Source of the DNA: Lachnospiraceae bacterium
GTDB taxonomy: Bacteria > Bacillota > Clostridia > Lachnospirales > Lachnospiraceae
Assembly: GCA_024684355.1 (NCBI GenBank)
Contig: JAIKXA010000095.1
Span: 1-39,462, forward strand
Direction of reading: 5' to 3'
DNA: 39,462 nucleotides
Within the stretch, counting starts at the first letter, position 1; each line of letters opens with the position of its first letter. The notes under the pieces are model-generated. The model did no database searches, was not told the origin of the DNA, and was given only the letters and a program-made list of their open reading frames with translations. This document shows, piece by piece, positions 1 through 7,074 of this stretch. A program made the position numbers and the translations under genes.

Positions 1-1
1 G

Positions 2-568
2 AAAGAAAACGGATACCACAGGTATGAGATATCCAATTATGCAAAGCAGGGATATGAGTGCAGACATAATTTAGGCTACTGGACCGGAGAAGAATACATA
101 GGGACAGGGCTTGGTGCGTCATCATATCTAAAGAGTGAAAATGCAAAGGTAATAAAGCACGTATCAGACAATGCATCTGATACGATGCTTCGTATAAAAA
201 ATACGGACGATATCAATACATATATCGGATACTTTACAGATGTAGATGCAGAAAGCATAGGAGCCGGCATAAGAGCCGATGCACCCGGTATATCAGAAAA
301 TGAAAGCCACAATGCTATATATACGATCGAGGAAACACTCGATAAAGAAGCCATGATGTCGGAGTATTGTATATTGGGGCTGAGGCTTACCGAAGGTATA
401 TCCGAAAGTGGGTTTAGCCTAAAGTTTGGTATCAGGCTAAGGGATAAATTTGGAGAGATAATAGATAAGTATCTTAATGCCGGACTTTTGGAGAAAATGG
501 GCGACCGTATCAGGTTTACTGAAAAAGGAATGGACTTAAGCAATACGGTGCTGTGTGAATTCCTATAA
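2..568 (+). CDS. hemW: HemW-like radical SAM protein, C-terminal part (5' end outside window)
   Basis: The listed ORF starts at 185, but the same frame is open back to base 2, giving 188 residues with no start, so the gene begins upstream of the window. The first residues contain YEISNYAKQGYECRHNLGYW followed by GTGLGASSYL, a block typical of the HemN/HemW family. The last 60 or so residues (EYCILGLRLTEGIS ... RIRFTEKGMDLSN) fit the HemN C-terminal winged-helix-like domain. HemW proteins are heme-binding relatives of oxygen-independent coproporphyrinogen III oxidase. The radical SAM cysteine motif would lie upstream, so HemW and HemN cannot be told apart with certainty here, although the C-terminus fits HemW better. 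In many Firmicutes hemW sits directly before hrcA; here about 8.7 kb of other genes lie between them. Confidence 0.9.
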   Translation, partial: KENGYHRYEISNYAKQGYECRHNLGYWTGEEYIGTGLGASSYLKSENAKVIKHVSDNASDTMLRIKNTDDINTYIGYFTDVDAESIGAGIRADAPGISENESHNAIYTIEETLDKEAMMSEYCILGLRLTEGISESGFSLKFGIRLRDKFGEIIDKYLNAGLLEKMGDRIRFTEKGMDLSNTVLCEFL

Positions 569-575
569 AAGATTA

Positions 576-591
576 TGCTGATAAGTCAGCA
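576..591 (+). other. small hairpin after hemW
   Basis: TGCTGA and TCAGCA form a perfect 6-bp stem with a TAAG loop, 7 bases after the hemW stop. No T-run follows, so this is not a classical intrinsic terminator. It may protect the mRNA end or mean nothing. Confidence 0.3.
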
Positions 592-642
592 CAAAAATAA
601 ACATAATAAAGATAAAAAAGAAAAAGACAAAAGGATAAAAAT

Positions 643-1377
643 ATGAGATTACTGATCGTAAGACACGGGGATCCCGATTATATCAACGATTCCCTGACAG
701 AAAAAGGTGAGCGTGAGGCGGAACTGTTATCAGACAGAATTGCAAAGGAAAAGATCGATGAGGTGTATATCTCTCCCTTAGGAAGAGCTAGGAAAACCGC
801 AGAAGCATGCCTAAAAAAGAGGGACCCGGATATTAAACCTGTAACATTTGACTGGCTTATGGAATTTGCACCGCGTATAAAACGTCCCGACAAGCCTGAG
901 CGTGAATCCATATGCTGGGACTGGATGCCTAAGGACTGGACCAAGGAAGATGTATTCTTCGATTTTGATAAGTGGACTTCGCACCCGGTATTTAAAGAGG
1001 CGGATGTAGAAAGAGAAGTTAAGTGGGTATATACGGAGTTTGAAAAGTTCTTGGCCGAGCATGGTTATGTGAAAGAAGGCAGGTATTTTAAAGCAGTAGA
1101 ACCCAATGATAAGACGATAGTATTTTTCTGTCATTTCGGGCTTGAATGCGTACTCTTAAGCTTCCTGTTAAACATCCCGGTTATGCTTTTGTGGCATGGA
1201 TTTATAGCGGCACCGACCGCGGTAACAACTATCTATACGGAGGAAAGGCTTCAGGGTGATGCATATTTCAGAGTATCATCATTCGGAGATATTTCGCATC
1301 TTTATGTAGCAGATGAACCGCCGGCTTTTTCAGGAAGGTTCTGTGAGCTGTTTACAAATGAAAACGAGAGACATTAA
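643..1377 (+). CDS. histidine phosphatase family protein (phosphoglycerate mutase-like)
   Basis: The protein of 244 residues opens with LLIVRHGDPDY, the RHG catalytic motif of the histidine phosphatase superfamily, whose histidine becomes phosphorylated. YISPLGRARKTAEAC is the second conserved block, and FFCHFGLECVLL near residue 165 supplies the second catalytic histidine. The expected catalytic residues are therefore present. The substrate cannot be read from sequence; family members act on phosphosugars, phosphoproteins and nucleotides. No signal peptide or membrane segment is visible, so it should be cytosolic. The start ATG has an AAAGGAT ribosome-binding site. It lies 74 bp after hemW and ends 30 bp before a good terminator, so it is probably the last gene of the hemW transcript. 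Confidence 0.88.
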   Translation: MRLLIVRHGDPDYINDSLTEKGEREAELLSDRIAKEKIDEVYISPLGRARKTAEACLKKRDPDIKPVTFDWLMEFAPRIKRPDKPERESICWDWMPKDWTKEDVFFDFDKWTSHPVFKEADVEREVKWVYTEFEKFLAEHGYVKEGRYFKAVEPNDKTIVFFCHFGLECVLLSFLLNIPVMLLWHGFIAAPTAVTTIYTEERLQGDAYFRVSSFGDISHLYVADEPPAFSGRFCELFTNENERH

Positions 1378-1406
1378 ATAGTAAGAATCTTATATATGTA
1401 GGTATA

Positions 1407-1440
1407 AACTCTGAAAGTTTCAAGACTTTCGGAGTTTTTT
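1407..1440 (+). terminator. intrinsic terminator after the histidine phosphatase
   Basis: AACTCTGAAAGT pairs with ACTTTCGGAGTT, 12 pairs including one G-T, around a short loop. The 3' arm runs directly into TTTTTT. This separates the hemW transcript from the VTC cluster. Confidence 0.85.
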
Positions 1441-1529
1441 GCGTTCACATTTTTTCCATTCTTTTTTCTCTATCGCTACAGAAATTGGCTTTATCATAGG
1501 AGTTAGTTTAGTTGAAAAGAGGTGAAGCC

Positions 1530-2198
1530 ATGGATTTTAGGCATGAAGTAAAGCATGAGATTAACCTGTCGGATATGTACGAGATAAGACAAAGGCTGAG
1601 GGCAGTCACATATCCGGATCCACATGCCATTGATGGGAAATATCTTATAAGAAGCTTGTATTTTGACAACCTGTATGACAAGACATTGATGGAAAAGGTT
1701 AACGGACTGTCACGGAGAGAAAAATTCAGGATTAGGTATTATAACGGTGATACATCGGTTATAAATCTGGAAAAGAAAAGCAAGTTTGATCATTTGGGTA
1801 ATAAGATCAGTGCACCGCTTTCAAAGGATGAAGTTCAAAATATTGTAGACGGAAATATAGACTGGATGGCTGATTCCAAGTATCCGGTGGTAAAGGAACT
1901 GTATACGAAAATGAAGATACAGGGACTTAGAGGGAAAACGATTGTGGATTATACCAGAGAACCGTTCATTTTCCCGGCTGGAAACGTCAGAGTAACACTT
2001 GATTATAATATAAGAAGCGGGATGTTTTGTACCGATTTCCTAAATCCCGATTGTGTGACGGTGCCGGTTTCGGATTCCATAATACTTGAAGTTAAATGGG
2101 ACGGATTCCTTCCGGACATCATACGTGATGTGGTTGCGCTTGATGACAGGCGTGAAGGTGCATTTTCAAAATATGAAACTTGCAGGATCTACGGATAA
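1530..2198 (+). CDS. VTC-domain protein (polyphosphate polymerase domain)
   Basis: The track starts this ORF at a TTG at 1512. The ATG at 1530 is better, because AGAGGTG lies 6 bases upstream and the protein then opens MDFRHEVKHEI, the usual beginning of the family. It has 222 residues. RSLYFDN, RREKFRIRYYN, NLEKKSKFDHLGNK and ILEVKWDGFLPDII match the order of conserved strands in the VTC tunnel fold, where basic and acidic residues bind triphosphate, polyphosphate and metal. VTC4 in yeast makes polyphosphate; bacterial members beside DUF4956 and CotH genes have not, to my knowledge, been firmly assigned. It has no membrane segment. It is the first gene of a three-gene set, with 28 bp to the next gene. 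Confidence 0.87.
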   Translation: MDFRHEVKHEINLSDMYEIRQRLRAVTYPDPHAIDGKYLIRSLYFDNLYDKTLMEKVNGLSRREKFRIRYYNGDTSVINLEKKSKFDHLGNKISAPLSKDEVQNIVDGNIDWMADSKYPVVKELYTKMKIQGLRGKTIVDYTREPFIFPAGNVRVTLDYNIRSGMFCTDFLNPDCVTVPVSDSIILEVKWDGFLPDIIRDVVALDDRREGAFSKYETCRIYG

Positions 2199-2226
2199 AT
2201 AAGTATATTTTTAGGAGGATATATAT

Positions 2227-2913
2227 ATGAATTTCTTAACGACAACCTTTAGTGATATTTTTAAATCCAACTTTCTGGAGAATATAACCAGTGTCAGCAT
2301 ACTGGATATGTTAGTAGCTATTGTATTGGCTTTTGGTCTTGGAATGTTTATATTCCTGGTATATAAGAAGACCTATTCGGGTGTTATGTATTCAGCGAGC
2401 TTCGGAACCGCTCTTATTGCGCTTACCATGATCACCACAGTAGTAATCCTTGCTGTAACAAGTAACGTTGTTCTTTCTCTTGGTATGGTTGGTGCTCTTT
2501 CTATCGTACGTTTCCGTACCGCCATTAAGGAACCACTTGACATAGCATTCCTTTTCTGGTCAATTGCAGTAGGTATCATCTTGGCAGCAGGCATGATCCC
2601 GTTGGCAGTTATCGGCAGTGTTGTAATAGGTGTGATCCTTTTGGTATTTGTAAACAGAAAAGCTTATAAGAATCCTTATATCGTAGTTATCCGCTGCAAT
2701 GGACATGACAGTGAGACAAAAGCAAAGACATTCCTTTCAGAAAAGACAGAAAGATGTATCGTAAAGAGTAAGACAGCACAGAAGGGTTCTGTTGAGGTTA
2801 ATATGGAGATCCGTCTTAAGGATGACAATACGGATTTTGTAAATGAACTTGCAGCTATAGAGGGTGTTCAGAGTGCAGTGCGCGTAAGTTATAACGGCGA
2901 CTATATGGGATAA
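2227..2913 (+). CDS. DUF4956 family membrane protein
   Basis: The protein has 228 residues with four predicted membrane segments in the first 145 (SVSILDMLVAIVLAFGLGMF, a second near residue 60, then two around FLFWSIAVGIILAAGM and VIGSVVIGVILLVFV). LGMVGALSIVRFRTAIKEP is the hallmark DUF4956 motif. The rest is a soluble, probably cytoplasmic domain. AGGAGG sits just before the ATG. This family is commonly found beside VTC-domain and CotH genes, as here, which suggests a membrane complex for making or moving a phosphate-containing polymer or for modifying surface proteins. That role is inference. Confidence 0.88.
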   Translation: MNFLTTTFSDIFKSNFLENITSVSILDMLVAIVLAFGLGMFIFLVYKKTYSGVMYSASFGTALIALTMITTVVILAVTSNVVLSLGMVGALSIVRFRTAIKEPLDIAFLFWSIAVGIILAAGMIPLAVIGSVVIGVILLVFVNRKAYKNPYIVVIRCNGHDSETKAKTFLSEKTERCIVKSKTAQKGSVEVNMEIRLKDDNTDFVNELAAIEGVQSAVRVSYNGDYMG

Positions 2914-2914
2914 A

Positions 2915-2954
2915 ATACTATTCAAGGATAATCTGTATTAACTGTGAATAGTAT
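2915..2954 (+). other. inverted repeat between DUF4956 and CotH genes
   Basis: ATACTATTCA and TGAATAGTAT are perfect 10-bp arms around a 20-base loop. The structure ends a few bases before the ribosome-binding site AGGAGG of the next gene. It has no T-run. As RNA it could modulate translation of the CotH-like gene; as DNA it could be an operator. TATAAT overlaps the 3' arm but has no convincing -35. Confidence 0.45.
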
Positions 2955-2967
2955 AATAGGAGGAACT

Positions 2968-4323
2968 ATGTCATCACATAAAAGTATAGATAAAATATGC
3001 GTGACCATAGTCGTTTTCACAGTCATCATTGCACTTATTTTCTGTAACGGCAAAGCATTTGGCATAGAAACGCAGGCACGCACAATAGGCTATGAAAACA
3101 GACTGTTTGATAACTCAAAAGTTCATACTGTAGATATAGTGATCGACGACTGGGATGAGTTTATATCGACATGTGAAAATGAACTGTATTCCGTATGTAA
3201 TGTAGTTATAGACGGAGAGCTGATCAAAAAAGTCGGTATCAGAGCCAAAGGCAATACATCTTTAAGCTCTGTCAGAAATATGGGCAGCAGCAGATACAGT
3301 TTTAAAATAGAGTTTGACCAGTATGATAAGACAAAGACCTATCATGGCCTTGATAAACTCTGCCTTAACAATATCATTCAGGATAATACTTATATGAAGG
3401 ATTATCTTGCATATACACTTATGAGGGAATTCGGTGTTGATGCACCTCTATGCAGTTTTGTATATATTACGGTCAACGGTGAGGACTGGGGATTATATCT
3501 GGCTGTTGAAGCTATAGAGAATTCCTTCCTTGAGAGAAACTACGGTTCCAATTACGGCGACCTTTATAAGCCCGACAGCTTGAGCTTCGGTGGTGGCGGT
3601 CCCGGAAACGGAAAAGATTTCAGTATGACCGATTTTATGAATGAGAACTTCTCAAGTGATGAGGATTCAGACGGTGAGGAGGATGATGATAGTTCATCAT
3701 CTGTAACACCCGGTAATTTCAATCCCGGAAACTTTGATATGTCAAACATTCCCAATATGGATTTTGGTGACATAGATATGTCAAATATCCCTAATATGGA
3801 CTTCGGAGATTTCGATATGTCCAATATCCCTGATATGAGCTCTATCCCGGGATTTGGCGGAAACAGCGGTACATCTGAAGACACCGGCGACGGAGAGTCA
3901 GGGTCAAGAAACAGTTTCGGTGGCTTTGACGGCTTCGGCGGCGGAATGCCGGGTGGTATCATGCCTGACGGTTTTGATCCGTCGCAGTTCGGAGGCAGTA
4001 TGCCCGGTAATTTTGATTCCTCACAGTTCGGTGGAAATGGTTCTAAGGATTCCGAAACTATAGAGGATGCAGGGACTACCGATACGACAGGCGATTCCGG
4101 TTCAGCTGAAAAAGAATCAAAAACAGAAAGACCGAGTAGCGGAAAGAACGGTTCCGGTGACCGTTCTTCTTCAGACAGAAGTTCATTTAGTTCAAGCAGC
4201 TTTTCAGGGTTTAGCGGAAGCGGACAGAGCAGTGACAGTACAGAATATATACTTCTGGGAGTATCCGCAGTGATCCTGCTGGCAGGTGTTATATTTGCAG
4301 CGCTTTTTAAGAGAAGGAAATAG
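2968..4323 (+). CDS. CotH-like surface protein, short form with low-complexity C-terminus
   Basis: The start is taken at ATG 2968, which follows TAGGAGGAACT, rather than the GTG at 2944; this gives 451 residues. Residues about 13-33 form a signal or membrane segment. Residues about 40-205 match the first part of the CotH family ([64 protein letters not shown]). CotH proteins are atypical protein kinases. In related proteins the next section carries a conserved IPWDYNLAFG-like block with catalytic aspartates. Here an acidic stretch, a 13-residue repeat and Gly/Ser-rich sequence follow instead, then a C-terminal membrane segment (YILLGVSAVILLAGVIF) ending FKRRK. No LPXTG is present. It may be a pseudoenzyme, a scaffold or a deletion product. 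It is the third gene of the VTC set. Confidence 0.8.
   Translation: MSSHKSIDKICVTIVVFTVIIALIFCNGKAFGIETQARTIGYENRLFDNSKVHTVDIVIDDWDEFISTCENELYSVCNVVIDGELIKKVGIRAKGNTSLSSVRNMGSSRYSFKIEFDQYDKTKTYHGLDKLCLNNIIQDNTYMKDYLAYTLMREFGVDAPLCSFVYITVNGEDWGLYLAVEAIENSFLERNYGSNYGDLYKPDSLSFGGGGPGNGKDFSMTDFMNENFSSDEDSDGEEDDDSSSSVTPGNFNPGNFDMSNIPNMDFGDIDMSNIPNMDFGDFDMSNIPDMSSIPGFGGNSGTSEDTGDGESGSRNSFGGFDGFGGGMPGGIMPDGFDPSQFGGSMPGNFDSSQFGGNGSKDSETIEDAGTTDTTGDSGSAEKESKTERPSSGKNGSGDRSSSDRSSFSSSSFSGFSGSGQSSDSTEYILLGVSAVILLAGVIFAALFKRRK
3736..3840 (+). repeat. 39-bp tandem repeat inside the CotH-like gene
   Basis: Two full units and one partial unit encode (F/I)DMSNIPNMDFGD with small changes. The units begin at 3736, 3775 and 3814. 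The reading frame is kept, so the repeat can expand or contract without breaking the protein. Confidence 0.85.
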
Positions 4324-4326
4324 AAC

Positions 4327-4355
4327 TTGAAATAATCTCCATATTCGTATATAAT
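4327..4355 (+). promoter_or_regulatory. sigma-A type promoter of copA
   Basis: TTGAAA at 4327-4332 and TATAAT at 4350-4355 are separated by 17 bp. It begins 4 bp after the CotH-like gene and is the only visible promoter for the copper ATPase. Confidence 0.78.
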
Positions 4356-4358
4356 CAG

Positions 4359-4408
4359 ATTAGATTCAGGTAACCGATTTAGGGTAACTGAATCTAATTC
4401 TGGTTAAC
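4359..4408 (+). promoter_or_regulatory. operator-like repeat cluster in the copA leader
   Basis: Two patterns overlap just downstream of the -10 box. ATTAGATTCAG (4359-4369) and CTGAATCTAAT (4388-4398) are perfect 11-bp inverted arms. In addition ATTCAGGTAAC, ATTTAGGGTAAC and ATTCTGGTTAAC occur as three direct copies starting at 4364, 4377 and 4397. The position around the expected transcription start fits a repressor site or a leader hairpin. It does not match the CopY site TACANNTGTA. No copper regulator gene is in the window. Confidence 0.55.
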
Positions 4409-4422
4409 GGGAGGAAAATACT

Positions 4423-6993
4423 ATGGAACAGTATAAGGTAACAGGTATGAGCTGTGCGGCATGTTCTTCCCGTGTGGAAAAGGCGGTATCGAACGTACCG
4501 GGGGTTACTGCCTGTTCCGTAAGCTTACTGACCAATTCAATGGGAGTGGAAGGCACAGCAACCTCCGGTGATATAATACGTGCAGTTGAGGCTGCCGGCT
4601 ACGGAGCTTCTCTTAAGGGGAGCAAGGATAAAGGATCGGCATCAAAGGATCCTTCGTGGGCGGATGCTTCGGCGTTAAAGGACAGAGAAACACCGGTACT
4701 GGTAAAACGACTTATGTTATCCGTACCGGTTTTGTTAGTGCTCATGTATTTTTCAATGGGTCATATGATGTGGAGCTTCCCAGCACCCGCTGCATTTGAT
4801 AACCATGTGTTTTTAGGTCTTTTTGAGATGCTTTTGGCTATCATAGTCATGATTATCAACGGCAAGTTTTTTACCTCGGGATTCACATCACTTTTACACA
4901 GAGCCCCGAATATGGATACTCTTGTTGCACTTGGTTCGGGAGCTTCATTCGTGTACTCGCTGGCAGAACTGTTTTTAATGATACTTGCACAGGGTGAAGG
5001 TCAGACAGAAACCGTTATGAAATACGGGATGAACTTGTATTTTGAATCGGCAGCCATGATCCCTACACTCATCACAGTCGGAAAGATGCTTGAAGCAAAG
5101 TCAAAAGGCCGTACTACGGATGCCTTAAAAGGCTTGATGAGTCTGGCTCCGAAGACCGCAGTGATACTTGCGGACGGTGCTGAAAAAGAGGTAGGTATAG
5201 AAGAAGTCCGTGTGGGCGATGTATTCATAGTACGTCCCGGAGAACAGATCCCGGTGGACGGAGTTATCATAAAAGGTATGACCGCAGTCGATGAATCGGC
5301 TCTATCCGGAGAAAGCATACCTGTGGATAAGGCTGAGGGCGATAAGGTGTCTTCGGCGACCATGAACCTGCATGGCTATATTGAGTGCAGGACCACAAAG
5401 GTGGGAGAGGATACCACGCTGGCACAGATCATCCGTACGGTTTCGGATGCGGCGGCTACTAAAGCTCCTCTTGCCCGTATAGCTGACAAGGTATCCGGCA
5501 TATTTGTACCTGCGGTGATCGGTCTATCACTACTTACGCTTTTCGGATGGCTTATAGCAGGGAAAACATTTGCTTTTGCTGTGGCAAGAGCTATTTCGGT
5601 ACTGGTTATCAGCTGTCCGTGTGCACTGGGACTAGCAACTCCTGTAGCCATAATGGTTGGCAGTGGTGTGGGAGCAAAGCACGGGATACTGTATAAAACG
5701 GCTGCAGCACTTGAGGCTGCCGGCAGGATACAGATGATCGCGTTGGACAAAACCGGCACCGTGACTGAAGGACAGCCTGTAGTAACGGATGTCATACCTT
5801 ACGTGGACAGAGCTTTAGACAATGATTCTAAGCTGTTGGCAATTGATAGAAATGAACTGTTGAAATATGCAGCTTCCATTGAAAAAAACAGTGAGCATCC
5901 CTTGGCAAAGGCAGTCACCGAAGAAGCAAAAGATATTGAACTTATAGAGGTGAGCGGATTTGCGGCACTACCCGGGCATGGACTAAAAGCCGTACTTAAC
6001 GGACAGGAGTTAATTGGAGGCAGCCTAAAATACATTTCATCAAAAATCGAGCTTGATTCAGACTTTAAACAGCAGGCAGACGATCTGGCAAAAGCCGGAA
6101 AAACACCTCTTGTATTCGCATATGCGGGTAAGCCACTCGGCATCATAGCTGTGGCGGATACCATAAGGGATGATTCCGCAAAGGCTATTTTAGAGCTTAA
6201 AAACATGGGCATACATCCCGTAATGCTTACCGGAGATAATGAACGTACCGCTGCGGCCATAAGCAAGCAGGCAGGAGTTGATTTTGTGGCAGCCGGTGTA
6301 CTTCCCGAGGGAAAGGCTGACGTTATAACAGGGCTTAAAACGCTCGGAAAGATCGCCATGGTAGGAGATGGTATCAATGATGCTCCGGCGCTTACTGCTG
6401 CGGATAATGGTATAGCTATAGGTGCAGGTACGGATATAGCCATTGATGCGGCCGATATCGTGGTCATGAAAAGCAGGCTGACCGATGTGACAGCGGCTAT
6501 ACGTTTAAGCCGTGCAACTATCAGAAACATACATCAGAATCTTTTCTGGGCATTCTTTTACAATGCGATATGCATTCCACTGGCTATGGGCCTTTACGGT
6601 ATAGAAATGAAGCCTATGTACGGAGCGGCAGCCATGGCTCTATCGAGCTTTTTCGTATGCATGAATGCCTTAAGGCTTAATCTTGTAAAGCCTCATGATG
6701 ATTCTAAAGATAAAAAGATAAAAACAGTAAGTACGGAAGAAATAGAAAATGTAATTAATTCAAATAAAGGAGAGGAAAAAACTATGAACAAAACACTTAA
6801 AGTTGAAGGTATGATGTGTGGACATTGCGAGGCACGTGTTAAAAAGGCTCTTGAGGCCTTACCCGGTGTAGAAAGCGCGGTATGTGACCATACTGCCGGA
6901 ACAGCTGTCGTAACATTAAGCGGAGATGTTTCCGACGAAGCTCTTACAGCTGCGGTTGAGGCACAGGATTATAAAGTACTCGGAGTAGAATAA
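4423..6993 (+). CDS. copA: copper-exporting P1B-type ATPase with N- and C-terminal heavy-metal domains
   Basis: The 856-residue membrane pump has all landmarks of a CopA-type ATPase. They are an N-terminal metal site GMSCAACSSRVEKAV; the actuator motif ALSGESIPVDK; the membrane metal site SCPCALGLATP near residue 396; the phosphorylation site DKTGT near 442; SEHPLAKA near 490; and GDGINDAPALTAAD in the hinge. It should export Cu(I) from the cytosol using ATP. A second metal domain, GMMCGHCEARVKKAL, follows a charged linker at the C-terminus. This domain begins at a methionine (codon at 6784) with its own ribosome-binding site, and from there it is 69 residues, the size of a free CopZ chaperone. 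CsoR or CopY genes are not nearby. The gene has its own promoter and a GGGAGG ribosome-binding site. Confidence 0.95.
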   Translation: MEQYKVTGMSCAACSSRVEKAVSNVPGVTACSVSLLTNSMGVEGTATSGDIIRAVEAAGYGASLKGSKDKGSASKDPSWADASALKDRETPVLVKRLMLSVPVLLVLMYFSMGHMMWSFPAPAAFDNHVFLGLFEMLLAIIVMIINGKFFTSGFTSLLHRAPNMDTLVALGSGASFVYSLAELFLMILAQGEGQTETVMKYGMNLYFESAAMIPTLITVGKMLEAKSKGRTTDALKGLMSLAPKTAVILADGAEKEVGIEEVRVGDVFIVRPGEQIPVDGVIIKGMTAVDESALSGESIPVDKAEGDKVSSATMNLHGYIECRTTKVGEDTTLAQIIRTVSDAAATKAPLARIADKVSGIFVPAVIGLSLLTLFGWLIAGKTFAFAVARAISVLVISCPCALGLATPVAIMVGSGVGAKHGILYKTAAALEAAGRIQMIALDKTGTVTEGQPVVTDVIPYVDRALDNDSKLLAIDRNELLKYAASIEKNSEHPLAKAVTEEAKDIELIEVSGFAALPGHGLKAVLNGQELIGGSLKYISSKIELDSDFKQQADDLAKAGKTPLVFAYAGKPLGIIAVADTIRDDSAKAILELKNMGIHPVMLTGDNERTAAAISKQAGVDFVAAGVLPEGKADVITGLKTLGKIAMVGDGINDAPALTAADNGIAIGAGTDIAIDAADIVVMKSRLTDVTAAIRLSRATIRNIHQNLFWAFFYNAICIPLAMGLYGIEMKPMYGAAAMALSSFFVCMNALRLNLVKPHDDSKDKKIKTVSTEEIENVINSNKGEEKTMNKTLKVEGMMCGHCEARVKKALEALPGVESAVCDHTAGTAVVTLSGDVSDEALTAAVEAQDYKVLGVE
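6766..6786 (+). promoter_or_regulatory. internal ribosome-binding site and ATG for a CopZ-like domain
   Basis: AAAGGAGAGG is followed after 8 bases by an in-frame ATG inside copA. Starting here would give a 69-residue free metallochaperone from the same mRNA. Charged, non-membrane linker sequence precedes it, as expected if a separate copZ was once fused to copA. Confidence 0.5.
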
Positions 6994-7008
6994 TAAGACT
7001 AATTTTAG

Positions 7009-7037
7009 ATGACATTTTAGCCTAAAAGTGATATTAT
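7009..7037 (+). promoter_or_regulatory. promoter of the chemotaxis receptor gene
   Basis: ATGACA at 7009-7014 and TATTAT at 7032-7037 have 17-bp spacing, with an extended -10 TG. The palindrome TTTTAGCCTAAAA sits inside the spacer (7015-7027). It resembles the housekeeping sigma factor, not a sigma-D flagellar promoter. Confidence 0.6.
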
Positions 7038-7074
7038 AACCATATATACAGCTTGTGGAAAGGTGGGTAACGGA

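Noticed and set aside
76-543. Minus-strand ORF of 155 residues opposite hemW
   Set aside because: It has Ser/Ile/Pro-rich shadow composition and lies opposite a clear HemW reading frame.
3854-4273. Two + strand ORFs (3854-4063 and 4067-4273) inside the CotH-like gene
   Set aside because: They are other-frame shadows of the Gly/Ser-rich coding repeat, without a ribosome-binding site or recognisable product.
4230-4323. Sortase-anchored tail in the CotH-like protein
   Set aside because: There is a hydrophobic segment and a basic end, but no LPXTG-type motif before it.
5376-6530. Long minus-strand ORFs opposite copA
   Set aside because: They are mirror frames of a well-supported ATPase gene, rich in Ser, Ala and Ile as expected of shadows.
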